Assembly (NCBI GenBank): GCA_963700925.1 | Contig: OY969553.1 | Span: 3,286,001-3,350,000 of the forward strand | Source of the DNA: CAWJMD01 sp963700925 | GTDB taxonomy: Bacteria > Actinomycetota > Actinomycetes > Actinomycetales > CAWJMD01 | Reading direction: 5' to 3' | Length of the DNA: 64,000 nt | Shown: positions 46,590 through 55,362 of the stretch, piece after piece | Numbering within the stretch: the first letter of the stretch is position 1 | How the letters are laid out: the number at the start of each line of letters is the position of its first letter | Notes under the pieces: generated by a model | Database searches by the model: none | The model's input: only the letters and a program-made list of their open reading frames with translations | What the model was told of the DNA's origin: nothing | Position numbers and translations under genes: made by a program

Positions 46590-47744
46590 CTACACCCTGA
46601 TGTGCGGATGGTCGTGGGTCTCGCTCTCACGGTCGAGCCGCTTGTTGCGCATGATCGAGTTGATGAACGAGGCGACGATGAACACGACGCCGATCAGGCC
46701 GGTGACGATCTCCGAGATCTCGTACTGGATGGTGACCAGCAGGATGACCGCCAGGGCGCCGATCGCCCAGTGCGCACCGTGCTCGAGGTAGACGTACTCG
46801 TCCAGCGTTCCCTGCCGCACCAGGAACACCGTCAGTGAACGGATCCAGAATGCGCCGACACCCAGGCCGATCATGATGATGAAGATGTCCTGGGTGACTG
46901 CGAACGCGCCGATCACGCCGTCGAAGGAGAACGAGGCGTCGAGCACCTCGAGGTAGAGGAAGAGGAACAGCCCGGCCTTGCCGGTGGCCAGCGCGGCAGT
47001 GCTGGGTCCTGACCGCCCCGCTGGGTCCGCCTCGGTCGCGGTCGGACGCGGCTTCTCGAGAGCACCCACCTCGTCGTCGTCCGCCTCGTCGTCCTCGAGG
47101 CCCGAGGCCTCGAAGAGGTTTCCCAGGCCGTTGACCAGGAGGTACGTGACCACGCCGAGCACACCGGAGATGAGCACCTGGCCGAAGTGGTCAGCGTCGG
47201 CGAACGCGGAGGCGGCGGCGGTCAGGGCGGCGAGCGCGATGATCACGGAGAGCTGGTCGAGCTTCCCGATGCGAGCCAGCGGGCGCTCGAGCCAGGACAG
47301 CCAGGTGATCTCCCGGTCCTCGAACAGCCAGTCGAGGAACAGCATCATCAGGAACATGCCGCCGAACCCGGCGATGGCCGGGTGGGCGGCGTTCACGAGG
47401 TTTGCGTACGTGCCCTCGGTCTCGATGTCACCGCCCTCGATGGCCAGCTGCACCGCCTCGACCGGCGAGAGGCTGGCGGTCGTCGCCACGAGCAGCACCG
47501 GGAAGATGAGGCGCATGCCGAAGACGGCGATCAGGATGCCGATGGTGAGGAAGATCTTTCGCCAGAACTCGCTCATCCTCTTCAGCACCTTGGCGTTGAC
47601 CACGGCGTTGTCGAACGAGAGCGAGACCTCGAGCACGATCAGCACCGCGACGATGAGGAAGCCCTGGAAGCTGAACCAGAAGAACGAGGCGACGAGCGCG
47701 ATGAGCGTCGTGGCAGCCGAGAAGCCGAAAGTTCGGAGAAGCAC
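46590..47744 (-). CDS. DUF475 (TerC-like) integral membrane protein
   Basis: 384 residues; GTG 47744 has AAGGA upstream, and the frame beyond it is antisense to the HAD gene. Eight to nine hydrophobic helices, with the repeated acidic membrane motif of TerC/DUF475 proteins: VLEVSLSFDNAVVNAKVL near residue 40 and LEVLDASFSFDGVIGAFAV near residue 270. These Asp/Glu residues inside the membrane suggest metal or proton transport. An acidic loop (EDDEADDDEVGALE) joins the halves. TerC-type proteins partner TerD in the Ter system. It lies 74 bases downstream of the HAD gene, probably in the same operon. Confidence 0.92.
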   Translation of the reverse strand: MLLRTFGFSAATTLIALVASFFWFSFQGFLIVAVLIVLEVSLSFDNAVVNAKVLKRMSEFWRKIFLTIGILIAVFGMRLIFPVLLVATTASLSPVEAVQLAIEGGDIETEGTYANLVNAAHPAIAGFGGMFLMMLFLDWLFEDREITWLSWLERPLARIGKLDQLSVIIALAALTAAASAFADADHFGQVLISGVLGVVTYLLVNGLGNLFEASGLEDDEADDDEVGALEKPRPTATEADPAGRSGPSTAALATGKAGLFLFLYLEVLDASFSFDGVIGAFAVTQDIFIIMIGLGVGAFWIRSLTVFLVRQGTLDEYVYLEHGAHWAIGALAVILLVTIQYEISEIVTGLIGVVFIVASFINSIMRNKRLDRESETHDHPHIRV

Positions 47745-47818
47745 CGTCTGTTCCTTGTCGTCAGAGGTCGTCGCTCGCGCACAGCGGCCGGGCACCAGGC
47801 CCGGCGGATGACCTGAGC

Positions 47819-48649
47819 CTACCTGCGCAACCGGCCGCCCTCGACGGTCGCCACCAGCCAGCGCACCAGCTCCTCCCCACCGAGGACGCCCGGGGCACCG
47901 GTCACGTGCAGCCCGGGAGTGGTCCAGCCGGAGGCCGCGAGCTCGCCCTGCGCCGGACGCACCGCAGCGTCGGCGGCCGCCAGCAGCTCCCCGTCGAGCA
48001 GTGAGTCGCCGGCGGCAAGGAGGTACTTGGCGCCGGTGCGTCGCTGCACCTCGTGCGCGGCCGCAGACTTGGTCAGCGGACGGGGGACGCAGTAGACCTT
48101 GCGGCCCTGCAGCGACATCCCCCACCCGCGGTCGTCGCACCACGCGCGGAGGTCGTCGACCCAGCCGGCAGGCACCGCGTCGCGCTCGACCACGCTGTAG
48201 ACGAACAGGTCCGACGCGACGCGCAGCGACTGAACGAAGTCTCCCGACACGCGTTCCACGTGCGCGTACACCTCCCCGACGGGCGCGCACCCGGCCAGGG
48301 ACGCCTTCACCTGCACCGACCAGTCCTCGTCGACCACGCCGTCGACCACGAGGTGGCCACCGTTGCTCGCGATGGCGTACCGGGTGGGCGCCGGGCCGGG
48401 CAGGTGCACCCGGGCCAGCTGCTCTGGGGTTCGGGTGGTGGTGGGGACGAGCACCGTCGCGCCCACGAGACGCACCAGCAGCTCGGCGGCGGCCTCGGTG
48501 ACGAACGACAGCGGCGCCCCGCGGTAGACCTCGACGCACAGCAGGCGTGGGGCCTCCGCGTCGGCGCCGGGCAGCAGCAGCGCGCTGGGGGAGTAGATCA
48601 CCGTCCGGTCGAGGTCGATGCAGGTGACCGAATGTGCGGATGCGTCATC
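47819..48649 (-). CDS. HAD-superfamily phosphatase of the Ter module, apparent 5' frameshift
   Basis: The main frame encodes about 270 residues and includes HAD motif I in VTCIDLDRTVIYSP, but that motif lies upstream of the first in-frame start codon (GTG 48601) and the frame closes at 48676 without an ATG, GTG or TTG. An ATG at 48649 overlaps the previous stop (ATGA), exactly as elsewhere in this operon, but its frame ends after 16 codons. A one-base slip between about 48635 and 48645 would join the ATG to motif I. C-terminal motifs LTKSAAAHEV and LLAAGDSLLDGELLAAADAA are intact. The HAD enzyme would dephosphorylate the Ter-pathway intermediate. It may be a sequencing error, a recent mutation or recoding. 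Confidence 0.74.
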   Translation of the reverse strand, partial: DDASAHSVTCIDLDRTVIYSPSALLLPGADAEAPRLLCVEVYRGAPLSFVTEAAAELLVRLVGATVLVPTTTRTPEQLARVHLPGPAPTRYAIASNGGHLVVDGVVDEDWSVQVKASLAGCAPVGEVYAHVERVSGDFVQSLRVASDLFVYSVVERDAVPAGWVDDLRAWCDDRGWGMSLQGRKVYCVPRPLTKSAAAHEVQRRTGAKYLLAAGDSLLDGELLAAADAAVRPAQGELAASGWTTPGLHVTGAPGVLGGEELVRWLVATVEGGRLRR

Positions 48650-51197
48650 CCTCGCCCCCCGAGTGCGGCTTGATCAGCCCGACGCAGCTGTAGGGCAGGT
48701 CGGGCACCTCCTCGACGGGCACGCCTCGCTGCTGCGCGAGAAGCAGCACGTGCGGCAGCTCGCCGGCGGCCCCCGCCCGCACCAGCACGCGCTCCGGCAC
48801 GCGGCGCAGCAGCACCCGAGTCGTCTCTCCGACACCGGGTTTGACCAGGTTGACCTGCCCGATCCCGTACTCCTCGCTGATCCGCTCGACCGCGGCCCAG
48901 CCCTCCCAGGTCGGCTTGCGGTCGCCGGCAGCCACTGTGGGCCAGTCGGCGTCGACCTGGGCGTGGACGGCCGTGAAGTGCTCCGCGACAGCGTCGAGGT
49001 AGGCGTTCGAGACGTCGCCGCCGGCCAGCTCGGCGTAGAACTTCGCGCCGTGGAAGTCGTCCGGCCCGATCAGGGTGTCGTTGAGGACGGTGCGGGAGAC
49101 GAGACCCGAGACGGTGGAGTTCAGGCAGGCCGAGGGGATCAGGAAGTCGTCGCGTGTGCCGAACGTGCGCACGCAGAGGCCGGGGTCGGCCAGGACGGCG
49201 AGGTCGTCGTCGAACCGCACCCCCGTGCTTGAAAGGTGCTGCGCCAGCGCGGCGCTCAGCTCGCGGGCGATCGCGCCCTTGCCCGTCCAGCCGTCGACGA
49301 ACACGACGTCGTCCGCCCGGTGGTGGGCGGCCAGGTACCGCAGGGCGACCTCGTCGATGCCCCGTCCGCGCACGATCGAGAGCGTGTAGTGGTGCGGCTC
49401 GATGCCGTGGGTGGCCGCCAGCCAGCGGCGGATCAGGATGCCGACCGGCGTGCCGGCACGGGCCAGCGAGGCGAGCACCAGGTCGGGCCCGCGCTCCGCG
49501 AGCAGGATCTCGCTGACGATGCCGACGGCGTGGGCGATCCGCGGGGCCGACTCGGCCACCGCGATGTGGAACAGCTGCTGGTACTCGGCGTCGGGCTGGT
49601 ACTCCTGCGGAAGCGACTCGGCGTAGTGGGCCGTGCCGGCCTGGATCGCCGCCTCGCGCTCGGCGGTCGGGGCCTCGAGCCGCACGTGCGACAGGTCCTT
49701 GAGCAGCCACGTCACCTCGTCGGCGGCGTACGAGCCGAACTGCGGGCCGTGCAGGGGAGCGGGGAACGTGTGCGGGCTCCAGACGGGCAGCACGACGATG
49801 CGCACCTCCGGCACGGTGTGGGTCAGGGCCTCGACCAGCCCGCCGGGGCCCGTCAGCGCAGCGGTGTCTCCCGGCCTGTCGGTCACCAGCACGACCTCGT
49901 CGAAGCGCGGACGCCCGTCGGTGCCGGCGACGTTGTAGGCGAACCGCGGGCCTGACCCGCCCTCTGCAACGCCGTCGTCATGGGAGCCGAACATCAGCGC
50001 GGAGCGCAGCGCGTAGGCGGGATCGTCCACGGCCAGCGCGGGCGATCGGGTCGTCGTCGAGAAGCAGACGCGCAGGTCGGGACGGGCATCCGCCCACGCC
50101 TCGGCCAGGTACAGCGGCGCGGCCATCAGCTCCTCGGTGCCGAGCACCAGCACGCGACGGCCCGGCACCCCCTCGAGACGCCTAGCCAGCTCGGACAGGG
50201 CTCGCTGCCACGCGCTCCGGTCGTCCGGCCCGATGCCGTGACGGCCGCCCTCGCGCAGGCCGTCCGGCCAACCGATCTCGACTCTGCCAGACCGTCCACC
50301 CGCCAGGGGCGGTGCTGGGTCTGACAGTTCGGTGGTCAGGCCGGCCACGATGTCGGCCCCGCGAGCAAGGGCGTCGGCAGGCAGGTCGACGGTGCCGCTG
50401 ACCAGGGCGACCACGTCGAGGCTCGCGCCAAGGGCTGCGACGGCGGCCTGCATCCGGTCGCGGTCGTCCTCGGACCGCAGGTCGACCAGCGTGGCCACGA
50501 CGTACCGGTCGCGCGGCGCCAGGGCGTGTAGAGCCGCGACGGTGTTGAGCACCGTCGAACCCGTGGAGAGCTCGTCGTCCACCAGCACCAGCGGGCGGGA
50601 TCGGGTCAACAGCTCTGGGTCGGACGGGAGCAGCAGGTGGCTGGTCGCGTGGGAGTGCGCCTCCTCGAATCCGCCGAACAGCGCGACGCCGTCGACGGCG
50701 CGGCGCGTCGAGTGCAGGTAGTCGGCCCGGCCGAGGGCCTCGGCGACCGTGTGGCCGAGGGCGGTGGCGGTCTCCGCGTACCCGAGCACCATGGCGTCGA
50801 CGCCGGCAGCGTTTCCGTCAAGTGAAGTGCCGACCAGGGCGGCTGCCGCGTCCCTCAGCTCGGCCGCCGCGCCGGGCTTCTCGTCGAGCGCGGCACGCAG
50901 CCGGGTTCCCAGTAGTGCACGGTCGGCCTCGTCGCCCAAGCCGAACCCGGGCTCGAGCACCTCGCGCACCAGCCCGCCCAGCAGCAGGGCGGCGCCCCGC
51001 ACGAGGCGAGGGTCAGTGGGCACGTGCTTGGCCAGCACCCGCGAGACCAGCAGGTGGGCGCGACGTGGGTTGCGGCGCAACGCAAGTCCGACCATGTCCT
51101 CGAGATCGATCCCGAAGGGGGAGCCCGTGGTTCGCAGGCGGACGCCGAGTCGCTCGGCAACCCAGCCCCCCGTCCAGCCGGTCGCAGTCGACGTCAC
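48645..51197 (-). CDS. Ter-associated phosphoribosyltransferase fusion (PRTase_2-TRSP-StiP/PRTase_1-PELOTA)
   Basis: 850 residues; GTG 51197 overlaps the CitE-like stop. Four parts: a PRTase domain with the PRPP loop LVLVDDELSTGSTVLNTV (about 203-220); a TRSP domain (around CFSTTTRSPALAVDDPAYAL); a StiP/PRTase_1 domain with VFVDGWTGKGAIARELSAAL and a conserved Cys in FLIPSACLNSTVSGLVSRTV; and a C-terminal PELOTA/L7Ae-like domain (RVLVRAGAAGELPHVLLLAQ, ending VGLIKPH). In many genomes the two halves are separate genes; here they are fused. The comparative-genomics prediction for Ter systems is that these enzymes build a ribosylated, nucleoside-like metabolite. Confidence 0.88.
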   Translation of the reverse strand: MTSTATGWTGGWVAERLGVRLRTTGSPFGIDLEDMVGLALRRNPRRAHLLVSRVLAKHVPTDPRLVRGAALLLGGLVREVLEPGFGLGDEADRALLGTRLRAALDEKPGAAAELRDAAAALVGTSLDGNAAGVDAMVLGYAETATALGHTVAEALGRADYLHSTRRAVDGVALFGGFEEAHSHATSHLLLPSDPELLTRSRPLVLVDDELSTGSTVLNTVAALHALAPRDRYVVATLVDLRSEDDRDRMQAAVAALGASLDVVALVSGTVDLPADALARGADIVAGLTTELSDPAPPLAGGRSGRVEIGWPDGLREGGRHGIGPDDRSAWQRALSELARRLEGVPGRRVLVLGTEELMAAPLYLAEAWADARPDLRVCFSTTTRSPALAVDDPAYALRSALMFGSHDDGVAEGGSGPRFAYNVAGTDGRPRFDEVVLVTDRPGDTAALTGPGGLVEALTHTVPEVRIVVLPVWSPHTFPAPLHGPQFGSYAADEVTWLLKDLSHVRLEAPTAEREAAIQAGTAHYAESLPQEYQPDAEYQQLFHIAVAESAPRIAHAVGIVSEILLAERGPDLVLASLARAGTPVGILIRRWLAATHGIEPHHYTLSIVRGRGIDEVALRYLAAHHRADDVVFVDGWTGKGAIARELSAALAQHLSSTGVRFDDDLAVLADPGLCVRTFGTRDDFLIPSACLNSTVSGLVSRTVLNDTLIGPDDFHGAKFYAELAGGDVSNAYLDAVAEHFTAVHAQVDADWPTVAAGDRKPTWEGWAAVERISEEYGIGQVNLVKPGVGETTRVLLRRVPERVLVRAGAAGELPHVLLLAQQRGVPVEEVPDLPYSCVGLIKPHSGGEG

Positions 51198-52372
51198 GAC
51201 AGGAGGCTCGCGGCCAGGATCTCGACGAACGTGATGTCCGGACGGGAGACGCCGAACACCCGGGCGCGCAGGTGGGTCCGCTCCGCCCAGGCGGTGTGCG
51301 GCTTCGACTCGTTCATCTTGTTGCGGTACTCCGACGGGGCCACCCCGCCGCGCTGTCCGCTGCCGAGCACGTCGACGGCGTCGGCGTACTCCTCGTGGGT
51401 CACCACCTGCAGAGCGTGGACGGCGCTGACGTGGGTGGGGTGGATGACAGTCTTGCCGGTCAGCCCGTTCGCCTTGTCGAGCTCGACCTCGCGGATCAGC
51501 CCGTCCATGTCGCGCGAGATCAGCTGCGTGCGCAGCTCGGAGGCCTGGTGCTGCTCGAAGAGCGACTCGCGCAGTCGAGGCTTGAAGACGCGCTCGCCTC
51601 CGCTGAAGTACTCCCAGACCGGGCCGGTGATGACGAAGCCCGTGCCGTCGGCGCGCCCGAGCCGGTTGACGATGTCGGTGATCACCTGGGCGACCACCCG
51701 CACGTCGTACACCGTGAGCTCGCGCGAGCGACGCAGGCCGTAGACGGCGGACAGGTCGGTCGCGCCGATGCGGACCGCGAGCACGTGCTTGCGGCGGCTG
51801 TTCAGCACCGACTGGCACCACGAGAGCGCCTGCATGCGCGTCTCCTCGTGGGTGATCTGCGCCGACTCCATCACGGGCATCGCGAACAGGTGCCGTCCGT
51901 ACGTCGCCGACGCGGTGGCGATCTCGTCGAGGTACGCCAGCCCGTTCTCGGGACCGAACTTGGGCAGCACGAAACCCGTCAGGACACCGAGCGCGGGTCC
52001 GAGGCGCTCGGCCAGGTCTGCCACCTGCTCGGGACTGCGCACACGGACGAAGAGCATCGGGACGGGGACTGCACGAGGTGAGGCGGAGGCCGCCTCGTGG
52101 AGCTCGACCAGCGTCTCGACCACGTTCTTCTCACCGAGCTCGACGTCGCTGTCGGGGATGGCGTCCTCCAGGCAGAGCACCATCGACGTCACGCCGCGCT
52201 TCGCCTGCTGGCGCACCCTTGCGGTCAGGTCCGGGTGCGTGGCCGGCGAGTACAGGCTGGCTCCGAGAGCGGTCGCCAGCAGGCGGGCGTCGCAGCCGGA
52301 GTCGAACTGCTCCGGGGGCACGGCGAAGACCCGCGCGCGGGTGGCCGCGCTCAGGTGTGCGAAGTGCTGCAT
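51194..52372 (-). CDS. HpcH/HpaI aldolase / citrate lyase (CitE)-like enzyme of the Ter module
   Basis: 392 residues; ATG 52372 after GGGGAG. TIM-barrel lyase: LGASLYSPATHPDLTARV near residue 36, SMVLCLEDAIPDSDVELGE (metal-region Glu-Asp), FVLPKFGPENGL, AMPVMESAQI and GLTGKTVIHPTHVSAVHAL. CitE-like enzymes cleave or form C-C bonds of acyl-CoA or oxo-acids with Mg2+; in Ter clusters this one is always found with the PRTase and HAD genes, and the substrate is unknown. It is first in the minus-strand operon CitE-PRTase-HAD-DUF475 and divergent from the TerD-vWA gene (113-base gap). Confidence 0.91.
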   Translation of the reverse strand: MQHFAHLSAATRARVFAVPPEQFDSGCDARLLATALGASLYSPATHPDLTARVRQQAKRGVTSMVLCLEDAIPDSDVELGEKNVVETLVELHEAASASPRAVPVPMLFVRVRSPEQVADLAERLGPALGVLTGFVLPKFGPENGLAYLDEIATASATYGRHLFAMPVMESAQITHEETRMQALSWCQSVLNSRRKHVLAVRIGATDLSAVYGLRRSRELTVYDVRVVAQVITDIVNRLGRADGTGFVITGPVWEYFSGGERVFKPRLRESLFEQHQASELRTQLISRDMDGLIREVELDKANGLTGKTVIHPTHVSAVHALQVVTHEEYADAVDVLGSGQRGGVAPSEYRNKMNESKPHTAWAERTHLRARVFGVSRPDITFVEILAASLLS

Positions 52373-52485
52373 GGCGACTCCCCGTCATGGCCAGGACCAC
52401 CGCGCGTGCCCGCGGGGCGTCGTCGGCATTGTGCCCCAGCCTGGGCCCGGCGGCACTGTTGGAGCCGTCAGGCAGGATGGGCCGC

Positions 52486-54015
52486 ATGACGCAGCTCAGC
52501 AAGGGAGCCAACACGTCCGTGAGCACGGGACCGGTGCGAGCCGTGCTCAGCTGGCAGCCCGGCGGGGGGTCGCTGGACATCGACGTGTCGGCCCTGCTCG
52601 TCACCTCTGCCGGAAAGGTGCGCTCCGACCAGGACTTCGTCTTCTACAACCAGGCCCAGCACGGCAGCGGCGCGGTTCTGCACGCCGGCAAGCAGGGCAC
52701 GGCCGACACGATCACGGTCGACCTGGGCCGCGTCGAGGACGAGATCGAGAAGGTCGTGCTGGCGGCGTCGGCCGACGGCGGCACGTTCGGACAGGCCCAG
52801 GGGCTGCAGCTCCAGCTGCTCGACGCGACCGGGCTGCCGGTAGCGGTCTTTGCGATCACGGACGCCTCCAGCGAGACCGCGATGGTGGCCGGTGAGCTGT
52901 ACCGCCGACAGGGCGGGTGGAAGTTCCGCGCCGTCGGCCAGGGCTACGACACCGGCCTCGCCGGCCTGGCGACCGACTTCGGCATCAGCGTCGACGACTC
53001 GCCCGCTCCGGCTGCGGCTCCAGTTGCTCAGGCGGCACCGTCCGCCCCGACCTTCGGGCAGGCCGCACCGCCGTCCGCCCCCGCCTTCGGGCAGTCGGCG
53101 CCCCCGTCCGCTCCGCAGTTCGGCCAGCCGCAGGCTCCAGCGGCACCGCAGGCTCCCCAGCAAGGCGGGGGAGGAGTGAGCCTGAAGAAGCAGAAGCTGA
53201 TCTCGATGGAGAAGGAGCTGGAGACCAAGGCCCCCGGTCTGCTGTCGCTCACCAAGAAGGCCGCCGTCTCGCTCGAGAAGCGCGGCCTCGGTGAGCACAC
53301 GGCGCGCGTCGCGCTGTGCCTCGACATCAGCGGCTCCATGTACAACCTGTACCGCTCGGGCAAGATGCAGGCCCTCGTCGAGAGGGTGCTCGCGGTGGGC
53401 GTGCGGTTCGACGACGACGGCCAGGTGGACTGCTTCCTGTTCGGCGAGAAGGCGCACCAGCCGCCCGCGATCGGAATCGACAACTTCCACAGCTACGTCG
53501 CGGACGTGCAGGGCACGTACGGCCTCGAGGGTGCGACGTACTACGGCCGGGTGATGCAGATGATCCGGCAGCACTACTTCGGCACGTCCGGGCCGCGGAG
53601 CGCGCCCTACCGTGACCAGACACCCGTCTACGTCATGTTCGTTACCGACGGCCAGACCATGGACCAGCCGGTGACCCGCGACCAGGTGATCGCGTCCAGC
53701 TACGAGCCGCTGTTCTGGCAGTTCATGGCCATCGGCGACAGCCCTCGGGCGGTCGACGCCGCGAAGCCCGCAGGCGGTGGCGGCTTCCTCTCCCGCATGA
53801 CCGGTGGCGGGCGTGCCGCCGCTGGCAGTGATGCGCGAGCCAGCCAGTTCCAGTTCCTGGAGGAGCTGGACGACATGGGCGGCCGCTACCTCGACAACGC
53901 CGACTTCTTCGCGGTCCAGGATCCGGCCAACATCAGCGACGAGCAGCTGTTCGACCTGATGTCGACCGAGTACCCGACGTGGCTGCAGCAGGCTGCGCAG
54001 CGGGGACTGCTGTAA
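52486..54015 (+). CDS. TerD-vWA fusion protein
   Basis: 509 residues; ATG 52486, with ATG 52477 as an alternative. Residues 1-170 are a TerD-type domain (LSKGANTSV, FVFYNQAQHGSGAV, WKFRAVGQGYDTGL). Residues 171-230 are an Ala/Pro linker holding three FGQ-(A/S)-A-P-P-S-A-P units. From about 270 there is a vWA domain with the metal-ion-dependent adhesion site DISGSM (280-285) and FVTDGQTMDQPVTRDQV. This is the TerF/TerY type of architecture: the vWA domain binds partners through Mg2+, probably linking TerD to the rest of the complex. The acidic loop of the TerD part is weaker than in the solo copies. Confidence 0.92.
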   Translation: MTQLSKGANTSVSTGPVRAVLSWQPGGGSLDIDVSALLVTSAGKVRSDQDFVFYNQAQHGSGAVLHAGKQGTADTITVDLGRVEDEIEKVVLAASADGGTFGQAQGLQLQLLDATGLPVAVFAITDASSETAMVAGELYRRQGGWKFRAVGQGYDTGLAGLATDFGISVDDSPAPAAAPVAQAAPSAPTFGQAAPPSAPAFGQSAPPSAPQFGQPQAPAAPQAPQQGGGGVSLKKQKLISMEKELETKAPGLLSLTKKAAVSLEKRGLGEHTARVALCLDISGSMYNLYRSGKMQALVERVLAVGVRFDDDGQVDCFLFGEKAHQPPAIGIDNFHSYVADVQGTYGLEGATYYGRVMQMIRQHYFGTSGPRSAPYRDQTPVYVMFVTDGQTMDQPVTRDQVIASSYEPLFWQFMAIGDSPRAVDAAKPAGGGGFLSRMTGGGRAAAGSDARASQFQFLEELDDMGGRYLDNADFFAVQDPANISDEQLFDLMSTEYPTWLQQAAQRGLL

Positions 54016-54017
54016 GG

Positions 54018-54041
54018 CTCAGGCGCTGCTCAGGGCCTGAG
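54018..54041. terminator. Weak hairpin between TerD-vWA and the binding-protein gene
   Basis: CTCAGGC (54018-54024) pairs with GCCTGAG (54035-54041) over a 10-base loop, overlapping the last codons of the convergent gene. Confidence 0.35.
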
Positions 54042-55199
54042 GACGTACTTGCCGTCGGTGACGACGAGGGGCATCAGCGGTGACGCCGCGCGGCTTCCGT
54101 TCTCGACGAAGCTGCCGGGGCCGTCGGTGAAGTCGAAGCTCGCGGCGTGGATGGCCTTGGCGAGAACGTCGCCGTCGGTGCTGCCGGAGTCCCTGATGGC
54201 GTCGAGGACCACATTCACCGCGTCGTAGGACTGGCTCGAGTACGGGCCGGGGTCGTGGCCGACGTGGTCACGGAAGCGCTGCGCCCACGCCTGACCGGCT
54301 GGGTCGAAGTCGGGCACGTAGCCCATGGTGACGATCGTTCCCTCGGCCTCTGCCCCGGCCTTCTCGACGTACTGCGGGTCGAAGCACCCGTCGGCGATCA
54401 TGAACCTGCCGTCGAACCCGGCTGCGCGCATGTCCCTGATGAGCTTCGACGCCTCGGGGTAGTAGCCGGTGAAGTAGACGAGGTCGGTGTCGAGGGCGAC
54501 GACGTCGGCGGCCAGTACGGCGTACGACTCCTCGCCCGAGGTGAGCACCAGGGTGTTCACGGTCTCGAAAGCGGGAGTGGCGACCGGCTCGACGGCGGCC
54601 GCGGCGGCGACGGTTGCGATGTTCGCGGAGTACGAGCTGCCGTCGTGGATGAACGCCGGGTTGCGGGCGCCCTGCTCGTGGATCAGGTCAACGGCGAACC
54701 GGGCCTCCTGGCTGCCGGTCGGCATCATCAGGAACAGGTCGTCGAACCGGGGCTTCAGCAGCTCGTCAGAGTTGGACGCTGGCGTCACGGTCAGCACGTC
54801 AGCGTCGTGCAGGCTCGGCAGCGCCGGCAGGGTGCCGCTGCTGCAGTAGCCACCGACGTGGGCGGTGATGTCCTGGGCCAGCAGCCGCTGGGCTCCCAGC
54901 ACCGCCGTCTCGGCGTCGCAGCCGGCATCCTCGGTGATCAGCTCGACCTTCTGGCCGTTCACGCCGCCCTCCGCGTTGGCCTCGTCCACAGCCATCTGGG
55001 CGCCCCTCACGAGGTGGGCCGCGCTCGCCTGCTCGGATCCGGACAGCGGCACGAGCATGCCCAAGCGGATGGGCTCCGTGCCGGTGGCTGACCCGCTGGG
55101 CTGCCCGGAGTCGCGCTGACCGAGTGCGAAGGCGCCCACGGCCAGTGCTCCGGTGGCGGCCACGGCAACTGTCAGGACGGTCAGACGGCGAGTGATCAC
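54030..55199 (-). CDS. Branched-chain-amino-acid-type ligand-binding protein (periplasmic binding protein type I)
   Basis: 389 residues; GTG 55199 has AAGGA seven bases upstream. The signal sequence RRLTVLTVAVAATGALAVGA lacks a lipobox Cys, so it may be secreted or remain as an N-terminal anchor. The mature fold matches LivJ-type proteins: IRLGMLVPLSGSEQASAAHL, MAVDEANAEGGVNGQKVELI, EDAGCDAETAVLGAQRLLAQ and SQSYDAVNVVLDAIRDSG. Such proteins bind amino acids or other small ligands for ABC uptake or for sensing. No permease or ATPase gene is adjacent. It is divergent from a GGDEF-EAL gene, which suggests a sensing role (inference). Confidence 0.9.
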   Translation of the reverse strand: MITRRLTVLTVAVAATGALAVGAFALGQRDSGQPSGSATGTEPIRLGMLVPLSGSEQASAAHLVRGAQMAVDEANAEGGVNGQKVELITEDAGCDAETAVLGAQRLLAQDITAHVGGYCSSGTLPALPSLHDADVLTVTPASNSDELLKPRFDDLFLMMPTGSQEARFAVDLIHEQGARNPAFIHDGSSYSANIATVAAAAAVEPVATPAFETVNTLVLTSGEESYAVLAADVVALDTDLVYFTGYYPEASKLIRDMRAAGFDGRFMIADGCFDPQYVEKAGAEAEGTIVTMGYVPDFDPAGQAWAQRFRDHVGHDPGPYSSQSYDAVNVVLDAIRDSGSTDGDVLAKAIHAASFDFTDGPGSFVENGSRAASPLMPLVVTDGKYVLRP

Positions 55200-55313
55200 A
55201 ACGGGTTCCTTCAGAAGGGGTGACGGGGTCTCTTTCCTCCTGGATCGGCCGTTGACCACCTCACCTTGACCGGCACGGACCGGGATTCACCGGCCGCCGG
55301 TCCACGATCAAGG

Positions 55314-55332
55314 ATCGGCCTGTGAGGCCGAT
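55314..55332 (+). promoter_or_regulatory. Inverted repeat upstream of the GGDEF-EAL gene
   Basis: ATCGGCC (55314-55320) and GGCCGAT (55326-55332) are exact reverse complements with a TGTGA loop, 30 bases before the start codon. GGATCGGCC also occurs at 55243-55251 in the same divergent region. It may be an operator or leader hairpin. Two TTGACC hexamers lie between the copies and could be -35 elements. Confidence 0.42.
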
Positions 55333-55362
55333 GACTGAGGAACAGAGAAGGGTGGTTGGCCC

